Assembly: GCA_002011395.1 (NCBI GenBank)
Contig: MTNG01000151.1
Location: forward strand, 1 to 15,767
Length of the DNA stretch: 15,767 nucleotides
Reading direction: 5' to 3'
From: Candidatus Aciduliprofundum sp. JdFR-45
Lineage (GTDB): Archaea > Thermoplasmatota > Thermoplasmata > Thermoplasmatales > JdFR-45
In this document: positions 1-6,952 of the stretch, in pieces
How positions within the stretch are numbered: position 1 is the stretch's first letter
How the letters are laid out: every line of letters starts with the position of its first letter
Position numbers and translations under genes: made by a program
Notes under the pieces: generated by a model
What the model saw: only the letters and a program-made list of their open reading frames with translations
The model's database searches: none
What the model was told of the DNA's origin: nothing

Positions 1-11
1 GGGACACCTAC

Positions 12-88
12 GGTTTCCCCCTCTACCCCCTTCCCTTAAAGGAGGGGGTTTGAAGGGGGAACCTTGGTGCCCCCTCAACAGAAGGGGG
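12..88. repeat. C-run/G-run inverted repeat with alternative hairpins
   Basis: Five-C runs at 17-21, 26-30 and 70-74 face five-G runs at 44-48, 55-59 and 84-88. GGTTTCCCCC (12-21) pairs with GGGGGAACC (55-63) with one bulged T. Inside it, 26-30 pairs with 44-48 around a short loop, giving one long imperfect hairpin across 12-63. The C run at 70-74 plus T75 can instead pair with 83-88 (7-base loop) or with 55-59, so the folds are mutually exclusive. It could be the 3' end or terminator of a gene lying left of the window, or a remnant repeat. Nothing coding is convincing here. Confidence 0.5.
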
Positions 89-117
89 ATTACTCCGGGC
101 ACTCCGCCACCTCCAAA

Positions 118-127
118 CATTTATTAG
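118..127 (+). promoter_or_regulatory. Putative TATA box for the XRE regulator
   Basis: An AT-rich CATTTATTA element sits in otherwise GC-rich DNA, about 27 bases before the ATG at 150. That spacing would start transcription at or next to the start codon. A GAGG at 141-144 could also act as a weak ribosome binding site. Confidence 0.45.
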
Positions 128-149
128 TTTCGCGCATTATGAGGCATGG

Positions 150-824
150 ATGAGGCTGGCGGAGAAGATAGCCGGCGAAATAGTGATGTCCGAGAGGCCG
201 GGGGCCACCCTCAGAAAGTGGAGGGAGGAGTTTGGGATATCCCAGCAGGAGCTCGCCAGGTATCTCGGCATATCCCCCTCCGTCATAAGCGATTACGAGG
301 CGGGAAGGCGTCGCTCTCCCGGCGCGGCCACCATACGCAGGATAATAAACGCCCTCATAGAGATGGACAGGGCGCGGGGAGGCAGCGTCATAAAGAGATA
401 CGAGATAGCGGGCGACTCCGGGGCGATAATAGACATAAGGGAGATGCCGGAGGGTGTGGGTGTGCCCCGCTTCATAGATATCATCAACGGGCACGTTGTG
501 AACAGCGTGCCCTACGAGAGAAAGAAGATATATGGCTACACTGCCGTGGACAGCATAAAGGCAATAGTGGAATTCTCCTCCACGGACTACCACCGCCTCT
601 ACGGCTGGAGCAGTCAGAGGGCCATAATATTCGGCAGCGTGAAATATGGACGTTCACCCATGATCGCCATAAGGGCACACCCCCTCACTCCCGCCGTGGT
701 CGTCTACGCGAAGCCGGAGCGCGTGGACCCGCTGGCGGTGAAACTCGCGGACCTGGAAAACGTGGTCCTCGTGGTGAGCGATATCCCCGTTGAGAGAATG
801 GTGGAGGTTCTCAGAGACCTGTGA
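150..824 (+). CDS. XRE-family HTH transcriptional regulator with archaeal C-terminal domain
   Basis: This is a 224-residue DNA-binding regulator. Residues 18-72 form a Cro/CI-type helix-turn-helix; SQQELARYLG (31-40) and the recognition helix around SPSVISDYEAG (42-52) are typical. Residues 80-224 form a mixed alpha/beta domain with RAIIFGSVKYGRSPMIAI (157-174) and end in an acidic helix. This architecture resembles the archaeal predicted regulators grouped as COG1709, whose ligand and targets are, to my knowledge, not established. The ATG at 150 is the first start in frame, with a TATA-like element one promoter length upstream. Its stop lies inside the 3' end of hutH on the other strand (14-base tail-to-tail overlap). 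It may regulate hutH or itself, but nothing in the sequence proves this. Confidence 0.85.
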   Translation: MRLAEKIAGEIVMSERPGATLRKWREEFGISQQELARYLGISPSVISDYEAGRRRSPGAATIRRIINALIEMDRARGGSVIKRYEIAGDSGAIIDIREMPEGVGVPRFIDIINGHVVNSVPYERKKIYGYTAVDSIKAIVEFSSTDYHRLYGWSSQRAIIFGSVKYGRSPMIAIRAHPLTPAVVVYAKPERVDPLAVKLADLENVVLVVSDIPVERMVEVLRDL

Positions 825-2310
825 GCCCGGATGCCCTGACGACGGCCCCTTCCCTCACGAGACGCAGAATTTTCTCAATGTCCACGTGAACCTCGCGGTC
901 CCTTTCCAGCATCGGGACGGTTTTCCTGATCTCCCTGTAAGCCCCCTCCGTGCCCTTTCCAAGCGCCCCCTCGGAGAGGTCTATCCCCTGTGCGGCGAGG
1001 AGCATCTCTATGGCCACCACAGTTTCCGCGTTCTCCACGACCCTTCTAACCTTCCTGGCCGCGACGCCCCCCATGCTCACGTGGTCCTCCTGCCCCGCGC
1101 TCGTCGGCAGGCTATCCACGGATGCGGGGTGTGCCAGCACCTTATTCTCGGCCACAAGCGATGCGGCCGTGTACTGCGCTATCATGTACCCTGAGTTCAG
1201 CCCCGGCTCACGCGTGAGGAAGGGCGGGAGGCCGCTGAGGTGCGATGTGAGGAGGCGATATATCCTCCTCTCGCTGATGGATGCGACCTCGCTCACCGCT
1301 ATGGCGAGGTAATCGGCTGCGAGGGCCAGATACTCGCCGTGGAAGTTCCCGCCGGAAATGGCCGTGTCGAATATGAGTGGGTTGTCCGTGACGGAATTTA
1401 TCTCCCTCTCCACTATCCCGCGGACGAACTCCAGCGTCTCCAGCACGGGCCCGAGCACCTGCGGGGTGCAGCGTATGGAGTAGGCGTCCTGCACTTTCTC
1501 CCTCCTCCCCCTCTTCACCCGCTCGCTGCCCTCCAGCAGGGAGAGCAGGGCAGCGGCGACTCTCCTCTGTCCGGGGTGTGCACGCACTTCAGAAATGCGC
1601 GGGTCAAAGGCGGCATCGGTGGCGCACAGCGCCTCGGCGGAGAGGGCGGCGGCCACCACAGCGTTCTCCAGCAGACGCGTGGCATCGTGCACCGCTAGGG
1701 AGAGATACGATGCCATGAAGGACGTGCCGTTGAGCATCGCCAGCCCCTCGCGGGCGAGGAAGCGCACCGGCCGGATTCCCGCACGCTTCAGCGCCTCCCC
1801 CCCGTCCATGAGTTCACCGCGGTACCACGCCCGCCCCTCGCCCATCATCACCAGCGCGACGTGGGCCAGCGGTGCCAGGTCGCCCGACGCGCCCACGCTG
1901 CCGTGCTCCGGAACCCAGGGTATAATGCCCCTATTGAGCATCTCAATGAGCGTGTTTATCACGGCAGGTCTTACACCCGACCTCGCGTTCAGGAGCGAGT
2001 TCGCGCGGATGAGCATGGCGCCCCTCACGACTTCCTCCGGAATGGGATCACCCGTTCCCGCCACATGGCTCCTTATGAGGTTCTCCTGAAGCCGTACGAC
2101 GTCCTCCGGGGGTATGGTAACCCTCACCAGGTCGCCCAGCCCCGTGTTGACGCCGTACACGGTGCGCCCCTCTTCAAGGATCCGCTCCACGACCCTTCTG
2201 TTCTCCTCCACCGCCTTCAGGGCGGATTCGTCCACCCGCACCTCCTCGCCGTTCCTCGCCACCCTCACAACGTCCTCAATGGTCAGCGACCTGCCGTTCA
2301 GCGTCAGCAT
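811..2310 (-). CDS. hutH: Histidine ammonia-lyase
   Basis: This 499-residue enzyme deaminates L-histidine to trans-urocanate, the first step of histidine breakdown. Ala141-Ser142-Gly143, which cyclises to the MIO electrophile, lies in GSVGASGDLAPLAH. Tyr52 is in YGVNTGLG. SHVAGTG (81-87) carries the Ser-His pair that separates histidine lyases from Phe/Tyr lyases, and QEDHVSMG (407-414) has the Glu typical of histidine-specific enzymes. QDAYSIRCTPQ (274-284) and NSVTDNPLIF (305-314) complete the signature. Length matches bacterial HutH (about 500-510). I chose the internal ATG at 2310 over an in-frame one at 2349, because family homology begins there and a TATA-like element lies about 28 bases upstream. 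No urocanase, imidazolonepropionase or formiminoglutamase gene is nearby. Confidence 0.95.
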   Translation of the reverse strand: MLTLNGRSLTIEDVVRVARNGEEVRVDESALKAVEENRRVVERILEEGRTVYGVNTGLGDLVRVTIPPEDVVRLQENLIRSHVAGTGDPIPEEVVRGAMLIRANSLLNARSGVRPAVINTLIEMLNRGIIPWVPEHGSVGASGDLAPLAHVALVMMGEGRAWYRGELMDGGEALKRAGIRPVRFLAREGLAMLNGTSFMASYLSLAVHDATRLLENAVVAAALSAEALCATDAAFDPRISEVRAHPGQRRVAAALLSLLEGSERVKRGRREKVQDAYSIRCTPQVLGPVLETLEFVRGIVEREINSVTDNPLIFDTAISGGNFHGEYLALAADYLAIAVSEVASISERRIYRLLTSHLSGLPPFLTREPGLNSGYMIAQYTAASLVAENKVLAHPASVDSLPTSAGQEDHVSMGGVAARKVRRVVENAETVVAIEMLLAAQGIDLSEGALGKGTEGAYREIRKTVPMLERDREVHVDIEKILRLVREGAVVRASGLTGL

Positions 2311-2333
2311 GGAACCCGCATGGGCAAGGGAGG

Positions 2334-2342
2334 TTAAAAATG
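2334..2342 (-). promoter_or_regulatory. Putative TATA box for hutH
   Basis: On the minus strand this reads ATTTTTAAC, centred about 28 bases before the hutH ATG at 2310. No Shine-Dalgarno motif stands before that ATG, which fits a leaderless transcript. It lies back to back with the apgM promoter. Confidence 0.45.
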
Positions 2343-2347
2343 TGAGC

Positions 2348-2358
2348 AAAACTTATCA
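2348..2358 (+). promoter_or_regulatory. Putative TATA box for apgM
   Basis: AAAACTTATCA is centred about 26 bases before the apgM ATG at 2381, and no Shine-Dalgarno motif precedes that ATG. A leaderless transcript is likely. The 70 bases between hutH and apgM carry both promoters, so one bound protein could affect both genes. Confidence 0.5.
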
Positions 2359-2380
2359 TCTCCCTGCCCGATCAGGTTGT

Positions 2381-3601
2381 ATGGAGCGTCGCATTCTGCT
2401 CATCGTGCTGGATGGGCTCGGAGACCGTGCCAACCCGTCACTCCGCTACAGAACGCCCCTGCAGGTGGCGAGGACGCCGAACATGGATGCGCTCGCATCC
2501 CGTGGCTCCTGTGGGCTCATGGACCCCATCGCCCCGGGCGTGCGCGCGGGGAGCGACACGAGCCACCTTGCCTTCCTCGGCTACGAACCCTACGAGGTGT
2601 ATCCGGGCCGCGGCTCCTTCGAGGCGCTGGGGATGGGCATGGAGCTGAAGCCCGGCGACGTCGCGTTCCGCTGCAACTTTGCCACGGTGGATGAGAATCT
2701 GGTTGTGAAGGACAGGCGCGCCGGCAGGATAAAGGAGGGCACGGCGGAGCTCGCGAGGGCGGTCAGCGGGATTGAGGTTGATGGGATTAAATTCATCGTG
2801 AAGGAGGGCGTGGAGCACAGGGCAGGGCTCATAATGAGGGGAGAGGGGGTGAGCGAGAGGGTGAGCGACGTTGACCCCCACGAGGAGGGCGTGAGGGTGA
2901 ACAAACCCAGACCGCTCGAGCCCGGAGCCGAAAGGGCCGCGGATGCCCTGTGGGAGTTCCTCCTGCGCGCTCACGAGATTCTGAAGGAGCACCCGGTTAA
3001 CCTGGAGAGGGAGGAGCGCGGATTGCCGCCGGCGAACTTTCTCCTCCCCAGGGGACCGGGAAGGGCGCCGGACCTCCAGCCCTTCGGGGAGAAGTGGGAC
3101 CTGAAGGCCGCGGCGATTGCTGGTGTTCCTCTCATCAAGGGGATATGCCGCTTTCTGGGGATGGAAGTCATTGAGGACCCGCGCTTCACGGGTGGGGTGG
3201 ATACGGATATGGTGGCGAAGTTCTCCACTGCGGTCCCCCTCCTTGAGCGGTACGACTTCGTGATGGTCAACATAAAGGCGACGGACATAGCGGGGCACGA
3301 CGGGAACCCTGAGATGAAAGTTAAGCTCATAGAGAGGGCGGACGAGGCGATAGGCGAGACGCTCATGGACCTGAGCGACGTCGTTCTCGTCATAACGGCG
3401 GACCACTCAACCCCATGCACCGTCCGGGACCACTCCGGCGACCCCGTGCCCATAATGATCATATCCGAGGATGTGAGGAGGGACGAATGCACGGCCTTTG
3501 ACGAGATATCGGTTGCCCGCGGCACCCTCCGCATAAGGGGCACGGACCTGATGCCCACGCTCATGAACCTCTCCAACAGGGCGGAGAAGTTCGGCGCGTA
3601 G
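2381..3601 (+). CDS. apgM: Archaeal-type cofactor-independent phosphoglycerate mutase
   Basis: This 406-residue enzyme of the alkaline-phosphatase superfamily interconverts 3- and 2-phosphoglycerate in glycolysis and gluconeogenesis. Metal-site and phosphate-site elements are in the expected order: VLDGLGD (9-15), GSDTSHLAFLGYEP with the candidate Ser nucleophile (57-70), TDIAGHDGN (301-309) and TADHSTPC followed by RDHSGDPVP (339-358). Archaeal ApgM proteins are about 400-415 residues, so it looks complete. The frame stays open upstream to 2114, but that part is antisense to hutH; the ATG at 2381 starts exactly where family homology starts. Its last 41 bases overlap the 3' end of the convergent pyrophosphatase gene. 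Confidence 0.95.
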   Translation: MERRILLIVLDGLGDRANPSLRYRTPLQVARTPNMDALASRGSCGLMDPIAPGVRAGSDTSHLAFLGYEPYEVYPGRGSFEALGMGMELKPGDVAFRCNFATVDENLVVKDRRAGRIKEGTAELARAVSGIEVDGIKFIVKEGVEHRAGLIMRGEGVSERVSDVDPHEEGVRVNKPRPLEPGAERAADALWEFLLRAHEILKEHPVNLEREERGLPPANFLLPRGPGRAPDLQPFGEKWDLKAAAIAGVPLIKGICRFLGMEVIEDPRFTGGVDTDMVAKFSTAVPLLERYDFVMVNIKATDIAGHDGNPEMKVKLIERADEAIGETLMDLSDVVLVITADHSTPCTVRDHSGDPVPIMIISEDVRRDECTAFDEISVARGTLRIRGTDLMPTLMNLSNRAEKFGA

Positions 3602-4160
3602 GTCGTACGCACCCCTTCAGATACTCCCCGAGCGCGCGCACGGCCCTGCCCCTGTGCGAGAGGCTATTCTTCTCCTCAGTGCTCATCTCCGCGAATGTTC
3701 TCACCTCCCCCTCCGGGACGAATATGGGGTCGTAGCCGAAGCCCCCCGTGCCCCTCATCTCCCCCGCGATTCTCCCGGGGCACACGCCCGCAAAAATATG
3801 TATTTCACCCCCAAGGCGGAGCGCGAACACCGCGCGGAACTCCGCCCGCCTGTCCTCCACCCCATCCATCAACTTCAGGATGCCCTCGCAGCCGAGCGTG
3901 CGGTAGACGTAGGCGGAGTAGACGCCCGGAAATCCGCCCAGCGCGTGTATGAACAGGCCGGAATCGTCTATGATGAAATCCCCCTCCACTCTCTCCGCCA
4001 GCCACTCAGCGCCGAACCGGGCCACCTCCTCCAGCGTCCCCGCCTGGATTTCCGGATAGGGGATTTTTTTCTGGACCACCTCGTAGCCGATGGGCTCCAG
4101 TATTCTCCTCACCTCCTCGTACTTCCCGCGGTTTCCCGTGATGAACGTTATCCTCCTCAC
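3561..4160 (-). CDS. rdgB: HAM1/RdgB-type non-canonical purine NTP pyrophosphatase
   Basis: This 199-residue enzyme hydrolyses ITP, dITP and XTP to monophosphates, keeping deaminated purines out of nucleic acids. Diagnostic motifs are TGNRGK (8-13), DDSGL (65-69), GGFGYDPIF (139-147) and SHRGRA (168-173). I chose a GTG start at 4160: it places the beta strand RRITFITGN at the N-terminus, overlaps the kae1-bud32 stop as GTGA and follows a GGAGG-rich leader. Earlier in-frame ATG codons would add about 43 residues read antisense-like from within the kinase gene. The family fold ends near residue 183. The last 16 residues (CVRPTRR onward) are a basic/Pro tail encoded across the apgM 3' end, which is unusual. 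Co-transcription with kae1-bud32 is likely. Confidence 0.92.
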   Translation of the reverse strand: MRRITFITGNRGKYEEVRRILEPIGYEVVQKKIPYPEIQAGTLEEVARFGAEWLAERVEGDFIIDDSGLFIHALGGFPGVYSAYVYRTLGCEGILKLMDGVEDRRAEFRAVFALRLGGEIHIFAGVCPGRIAGEMRGTGGFGYDPIFVPEGEVRTFAEMSTEEKNSLSHRGRAVRALGEYLKGCVRPTRRTSPPCWRGS

Positions 4161-5740
4161 GCGTATCTCCTCCTCTTCTCTATCTCGTCCGCGAGTTTGA
4201 TCAGGTCTTCGCTTCCCCCTGCATCCCTGTATCCCCTCAGGAAGGTCTCGTAGGCGTCCGGGATATCCGGATGGGACGCTACGCAGCACTCCCTGAACAT
4301 GTGGAGGTCCACCGCCATGTCCTCGTCCCGCGCCTCCTTCGTCCCCATGGACAGGTCTATCAGGAAATATCCGTCGGACTTCAGCACGTTGCTCGTCGTG
4401 AGATCTCCGTGGGCTATCCTGAGGGAGTGGAGCCGCGCCGCTATCCTCCCTATCTCGTAGAAGTCCTCCGGCGCGGCCGAGTCGAAGACGGGCACGCCCT
4501 CCACCCTCTCCATGACAATAACCCCCTCCTCCAGATCCACGTCGTACAGGTAGGGGGTGCGCACCGCGTGCCTCGCCTCCATGATGAGCTTTGCCTCCCG
4601 CCTCGTCCTCTCCCTCCGTATGGTTGCGTCAACTTCGCGCACTCTATAGGGCTTCGGTACCCTCCTCTTCTCGACCGCGGGACGGCCGAGGAATTCCACC
4701 TGCCTTATCACCGCCTCCGCCCCTGGCTTCTCCGGGTACTCCCTCCTGTGAACGCGCTCCACGGACCATGGGAGCTGGACCATATCTGTGCGGAAGCGCT
4801 GTATGACCTTCGTCTCCTCCACCCGCATGGCCATGCCGTGTTTCAGCATGAGAAGGCCAAGCCACGCGATCATGGCGCCGTTGTCGCTGAGGAGCGGCGG
4901 CTCGGGAACGTAGAGGACGGCACCCCTCTCCTCCGCCATGGCCCTCACCATATCCTGGAGCCGGCGGTTTCTCGCCACGCCGCCGCCTAGTAGAACCTCA
5001 TCCTTCCGCAGGTGCGCGAGCGCCCTCTCCGTGACCTCGGTCAGCATGGAGAAGACCGTCTCTTGGAGGCTGTATGCAACGTCCTCCAGCCGCTCGCCCC
5101 TCCTGAGATAGGCGAGGGCCGCGGTGAGTATCCCGGAGAAGGACACGTCCATTCCCTTGACCGAGTACGGCAGCGGCAGGTATTTCTTTCCTTCCAGCGC
5201 GAGCTTCTCTATCTTCGGCCCGCCGGGGAATGGCAGACCCGCCTCCCTCGCGAACTTGTCCAGCATGTTCCCCACGCCGATGTCCAGCGTCTCGCCGAAG
5301 ACGCGGTACCTGCCCCTGGAGAAGGATATCACCTGCGTGTTGCCCCCCGAGGCGTAGAGCATAACGGGATCCTCCGCGCCCGTGCGGCCACGCCCCACCT
5401 CCATGTGGGCTATGCAGTGGTTTACCCCGACTATGGGGACGCGGAGCGCGAGGGCGATTGCGCGGGCGGCCGTGGCGGCCGTCCTGAGACAGGGGCCGAG
5501 CCCGGGGCCCTGTGAGAAGGCCACCCCGTCTATCTCGCCGGGCGATATCCTCGCCTCCTCCATGGCCCGCTTTATGAGCGAGGGGAGCACCTCAGCGTGG
5601 TGGTTCGCCGCCTCCCTCGGGTGTATTCCCCCCTTCGCGGGGACGTAGGCGTCCACCACGTTCGCCAGGACCTCGCACTCCTCGTTTACTATCCCCACGC
5701 CCGCTGTGTGCGCCGTCCCCTCTATGCCGAGCACTATCAT
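4157..5740 (-). CDS. kae1-bud32: Kae1-Bud32 fusion: tRNA t6A37 threonylcarbamoyltransferase and KEOPS kinase/ATPase
   Basis: This is a single 527-residue protein. Residues 1-325 are Kae1/TsaD, which transfers the threonylcarbamoyl group to A37 of ANN-decoding tRNAs. It carries the metal ligands His108 and His112 in NHCIAHME, SGGNTQVISF (131-140), PFPGGPKIEKLA (170-181), LLGGGVARNRR (250-260) and the metal-ligand region SDNGAM (285-290). Residues about 340-527 are Bud32, a small RIO-like kinase/ATPase: the Lys358 region, HGDLTTSN (444-451, catalytic Asp446) and IDLS (461-464, the DFG equivalent). Such fusions are known in euryarchaea, with similar length (about 535 residues in Methanocaldococcus). 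The ATG at 5740 gives the family N-terminus MIVLGIEGTAHTAG and has a strong TATA box one promoter length upstream. Other KEOPS subunits (Cgi121, Pcc1) are not in the window. Confidence 0.96.
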   Translation of the reverse strand: MIVLGIEGTAHTAGVGIVNEECEVLANVVDAYVPAKGGIHPREAANHHAEVLPSLIKRAMEEARISPGEIDGVAFSQGPGLGPCLRTAATAARAIALALRVPIVGVNHCIAHMEVGRGRTGAEDPVMLYASGGNTQVISFSRGRYRVFGETLDIGVGNMLDKFAREAGLPFPGGPKIEKLALEGKKYLPLPYSVKGMDVSFSGILTAALAYLRRGERLEDVAYSLQETVFSMLTEVTERALAHLRKDEVLLGGGVARNRRLQDMVRAMAEERGAVLYVPEPPLLSDNGAMIAWLGLLMLKHGMAMRVEETKVIQRFRTDMVQLPWSVERVHRREYPEKPGAEAVIRQVEFLGRPAVEKRRVPKPYRVREVDATIRRERTRREAKLIMEARHAVRTPYLYDVDLEEGVIVMERVEGVPVFDSAAPEDFYEIGRIAARLHSLRIAHGDLTTSNVLKSDGYFLIDLSMGTKEARDEDMAVDLHMFRECCVASHPDIPDAYETFLRGYRDAGGSEDLIKLADEIEKRRRYA

Positions 5741-5763
5741 CGCCGCGTGATGCCCCCGGCTGG

Positions 5764-5775
5764 ACATATATTTTA
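5764..5775 (-). promoter_or_regulatory. TATA box for kae1-bud32 and rdgB
   Basis: On the minus strand this reads TAAAATATATGT, a strong archaeal TATA box in GC-rich surroundings. It is centred about 29 bases before the ATG at 5740. No Shine-Dalgarno motif precedes that ATG, so a leaderless mRNA is likely. The box lies only a few bases past the stop of the membrane-protein gene at 5783. Confidence 0.65.
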
Positions 5776-5782
5776 CCCCGCG

Positions 5783-6358
5783 CTAAGGTTCCCCTCTCTT
5801 CTTCCGGGCCCAGTACCCGTGCTTCTCCTTCCACTCCCAGTAGTCCACGCCGGGGGGAGGGGTGTCCTCGTCCATTTCCGAAGCGGTTCCGCGCGGTGTT
5901 GCCCCCGCACTTTCGCGGGTGGTGCGCATTGAGTCGGCAGCGGGGATATCCACGGACCCTGACTGAAGGTCTTTTCGGAGTCCCTTAATTCTTATATAGA
6001 CCAACGCCGTCAGCAGGGCAGCGACAAGATTGGTCAAAATCATAGATGCTATTAAAAATATGTAGAGATTCTTCTCAACGTCCATGAGGGCATCGCATAT
6101 CTGCTGGCGGTTATAAGCCATTTCCGCATCTTTAACGGAGCGCATGGCGTGATAATAGATGATGAACATAAACATCAGCGGTACGCTCAGACAGCCCACG
6201 CAAACGACCCATGTGGCTCCCTCTTCCGGGGGCATTTTCCTTGCAATTAGCATACCCATGACTGCTGCGACTGCATGTGTAATCATCGCACCATTGAGAT
6301 AAAATTTCGCCTCCCTAAGCGCGGCTTTTACATCGGGTTGCATCTTATCCATCGCCAT
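5783..6358 (-). CDS. Three-TM membrane protein, second of a tandem paralogous pair, with conserved WEWKE tail
   Basis: I do not recognise a family for this 191-residue protein. It has a short charged amphipathic N-terminus (VKAALREAK), then three predicted membrane segments at roughly 23-40, 50-72 and 97-119. A polar, low-complexity linker (about 125-163) follows, then a terminal motif TPPPGVDYWEWKEKHGYWARK (split here: PPPGVDYWEWKE, Lys, HGYWARK) and a basic end. It aligns with its upstream neighbour through the membrane core (EEG before TM2; an AEKNL/VEKNL-type segment before TM3) and almost perfectly in the tail. The ATG at 6358 shares one base with the upstream stop (TAATG), and a GAGGAGG lies 8 bases before it, so the two are translationally coupled. 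Topology is ambiguous from charge alone. The function is unknown. Confidence 0.8.
   Translation of the reverse strand: MAMDKMQPDVKAALREAKFYLNGAMITHAVAAVMGMLIARKMPPEEGATWVVCVGCLSVPLMFMFIIYYHAMRSVKDAEMAYNRQQICDALMDVEKNLYIFLIASMILTNLVAALLTALVYIRIKGLRKDLQSGSVDIPAADSMRTTRESAGATPRGTASEMDEDTPPPGVDYWEWKEKHGYWARKKRGEP
5806..5875 (-). repeat. Direct repeat copy A: DNA coding the shared C-terminal tail
   Basis: Bases 5824-5854 are identical (31 of 31) to 6411-6441, exactly 587 bases away, and similarity continues on both sides. Both copies encode the PPPGVDYWEWKE...HGYWARK tails of the two paralogs. The membrane-coding parts of the same genes are far less alike. Confidence 0.75.
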
Positions 6359-6927
6359 TAACGAGCCTCCTCATCTCGTTTCCTCCCTTTTCTCGCCCAG
6401 TATCCATGTCTCTCCTTCCACTCCCAGTAGTCCACGCCGGGCGGGGGTGCGTCCTCGGGTGAAAATCGTCTCTCGCTGTGAGCCGGACGAGGGGGTGCAT
6501 CTATCTGCGTTTCCGATGGTATGTTGATCACCGCATCTATGGTCTTCCGTACTGTTCTATAGGATATCAGCACACATACAAATGCAAGAATCTGAAAGGT
6601 AAATATGAAAAGTAGCAAAAGAAATTGGAGGTTTTTCTCAGCCTTTATAAGTGCACTCAAAATCTGGTTCTTTCCAGTGGCCTTTTCGATTTTCCAAATG
6701 GAACGGAAGCAAGTTAATATTGAAACGCTGTTGACGATGATTAAAATGCTCATGCACGTGACGGATGTGAGTAACTTCCCAAAGGAGCTGCCCTCTTCCA
6801 GGTTGCGCTTCAACACGAGTACTGTTAGGATGACGACAAAGATCATGGATAACGCTGCGGATATGTACAGGTACATTTTTGCTTTTTTTACTTGTTCGCG
6901 CACATCTTTTTCAGAAGACAACATCAT
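6358..6927 (-). CDS. Three-TM membrane protein, first of a tandem paralogous pair, with conserved WEWKE tail
   Basis: This 189-residue paralog of its downstream neighbour has no function I recognise. It has an amphipathic start (DVREQVKKAK), three hydrophobic segments (about 18-37, 49-71 and 93-118), a proline-rich linker with several acidic and Arg residues, then PPPGVDYWEWKE-Arg-HGYWARK and a charged end. The frame is open from an ATG at 6948. I prefer 6927 (or the adjacent ATG at 6924) because alignment with the partner begins there and a TATA-like element lies about 30 bases upstream. The 5' two-thirds is visibly AT-rich compared with neighbours, while the tail region has the window's usual high GC. 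It is probably the first gene of a two-gene operon. Confidence 0.78.
   Translation of the reverse strand: MMLSSEKDVREQVKKAKMYLYISAALSMIFVVILTVLVLKRNLEEGSSFGKLLTSVTCMSILIIVNSVSILTCFRSIWKIEKATGKNQILSALIKAEKNLQFLLLLFIFTFQILAFVCVLISYRTVRKTIDAVINIPSETQIDAPPRPAHSERRFSPEDAPPPGVDYWEWKERHGYWARKGRKRDEEAR
6393..6462 (-). repeat. Direct repeat copy B: DNA coding the shared C-terminal tail
   Basis: This is the partner of the copy at 5806-5875, with 31 identical bases at 6411-6441. Flanking differences are mostly at synonymous third positions (for example TAT/TAC and CAT/CAC codons), which points to selection on the peptide as well as recent common ancestry. Confidence 0.75.
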
Positions 6928-6952
6928 AACAAATTTAGAATAGATCATAATT

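Noticed and set aside
2311..2349. 13-codon N-terminal extension of hutH
   Set aside because: The start at 2349 would lie upstream of the likely transcription start; homology begins at the ATG at 2310.
2114..2380. N-terminal extension of apgM by 89 codons
   Set aside because: This part is antisense to hutH, Ser/Thr-rich and unrelated to the family; the ATG at 2381 has a correctly spaced TATA box.
6605..6943. 112-codon + strand frame antisense to the first paralogous membrane protein
   Set aside because: The opposite strand encodes a protein with clear membrane segments and an aligned paralog; this frame has neither homology nor promoter.
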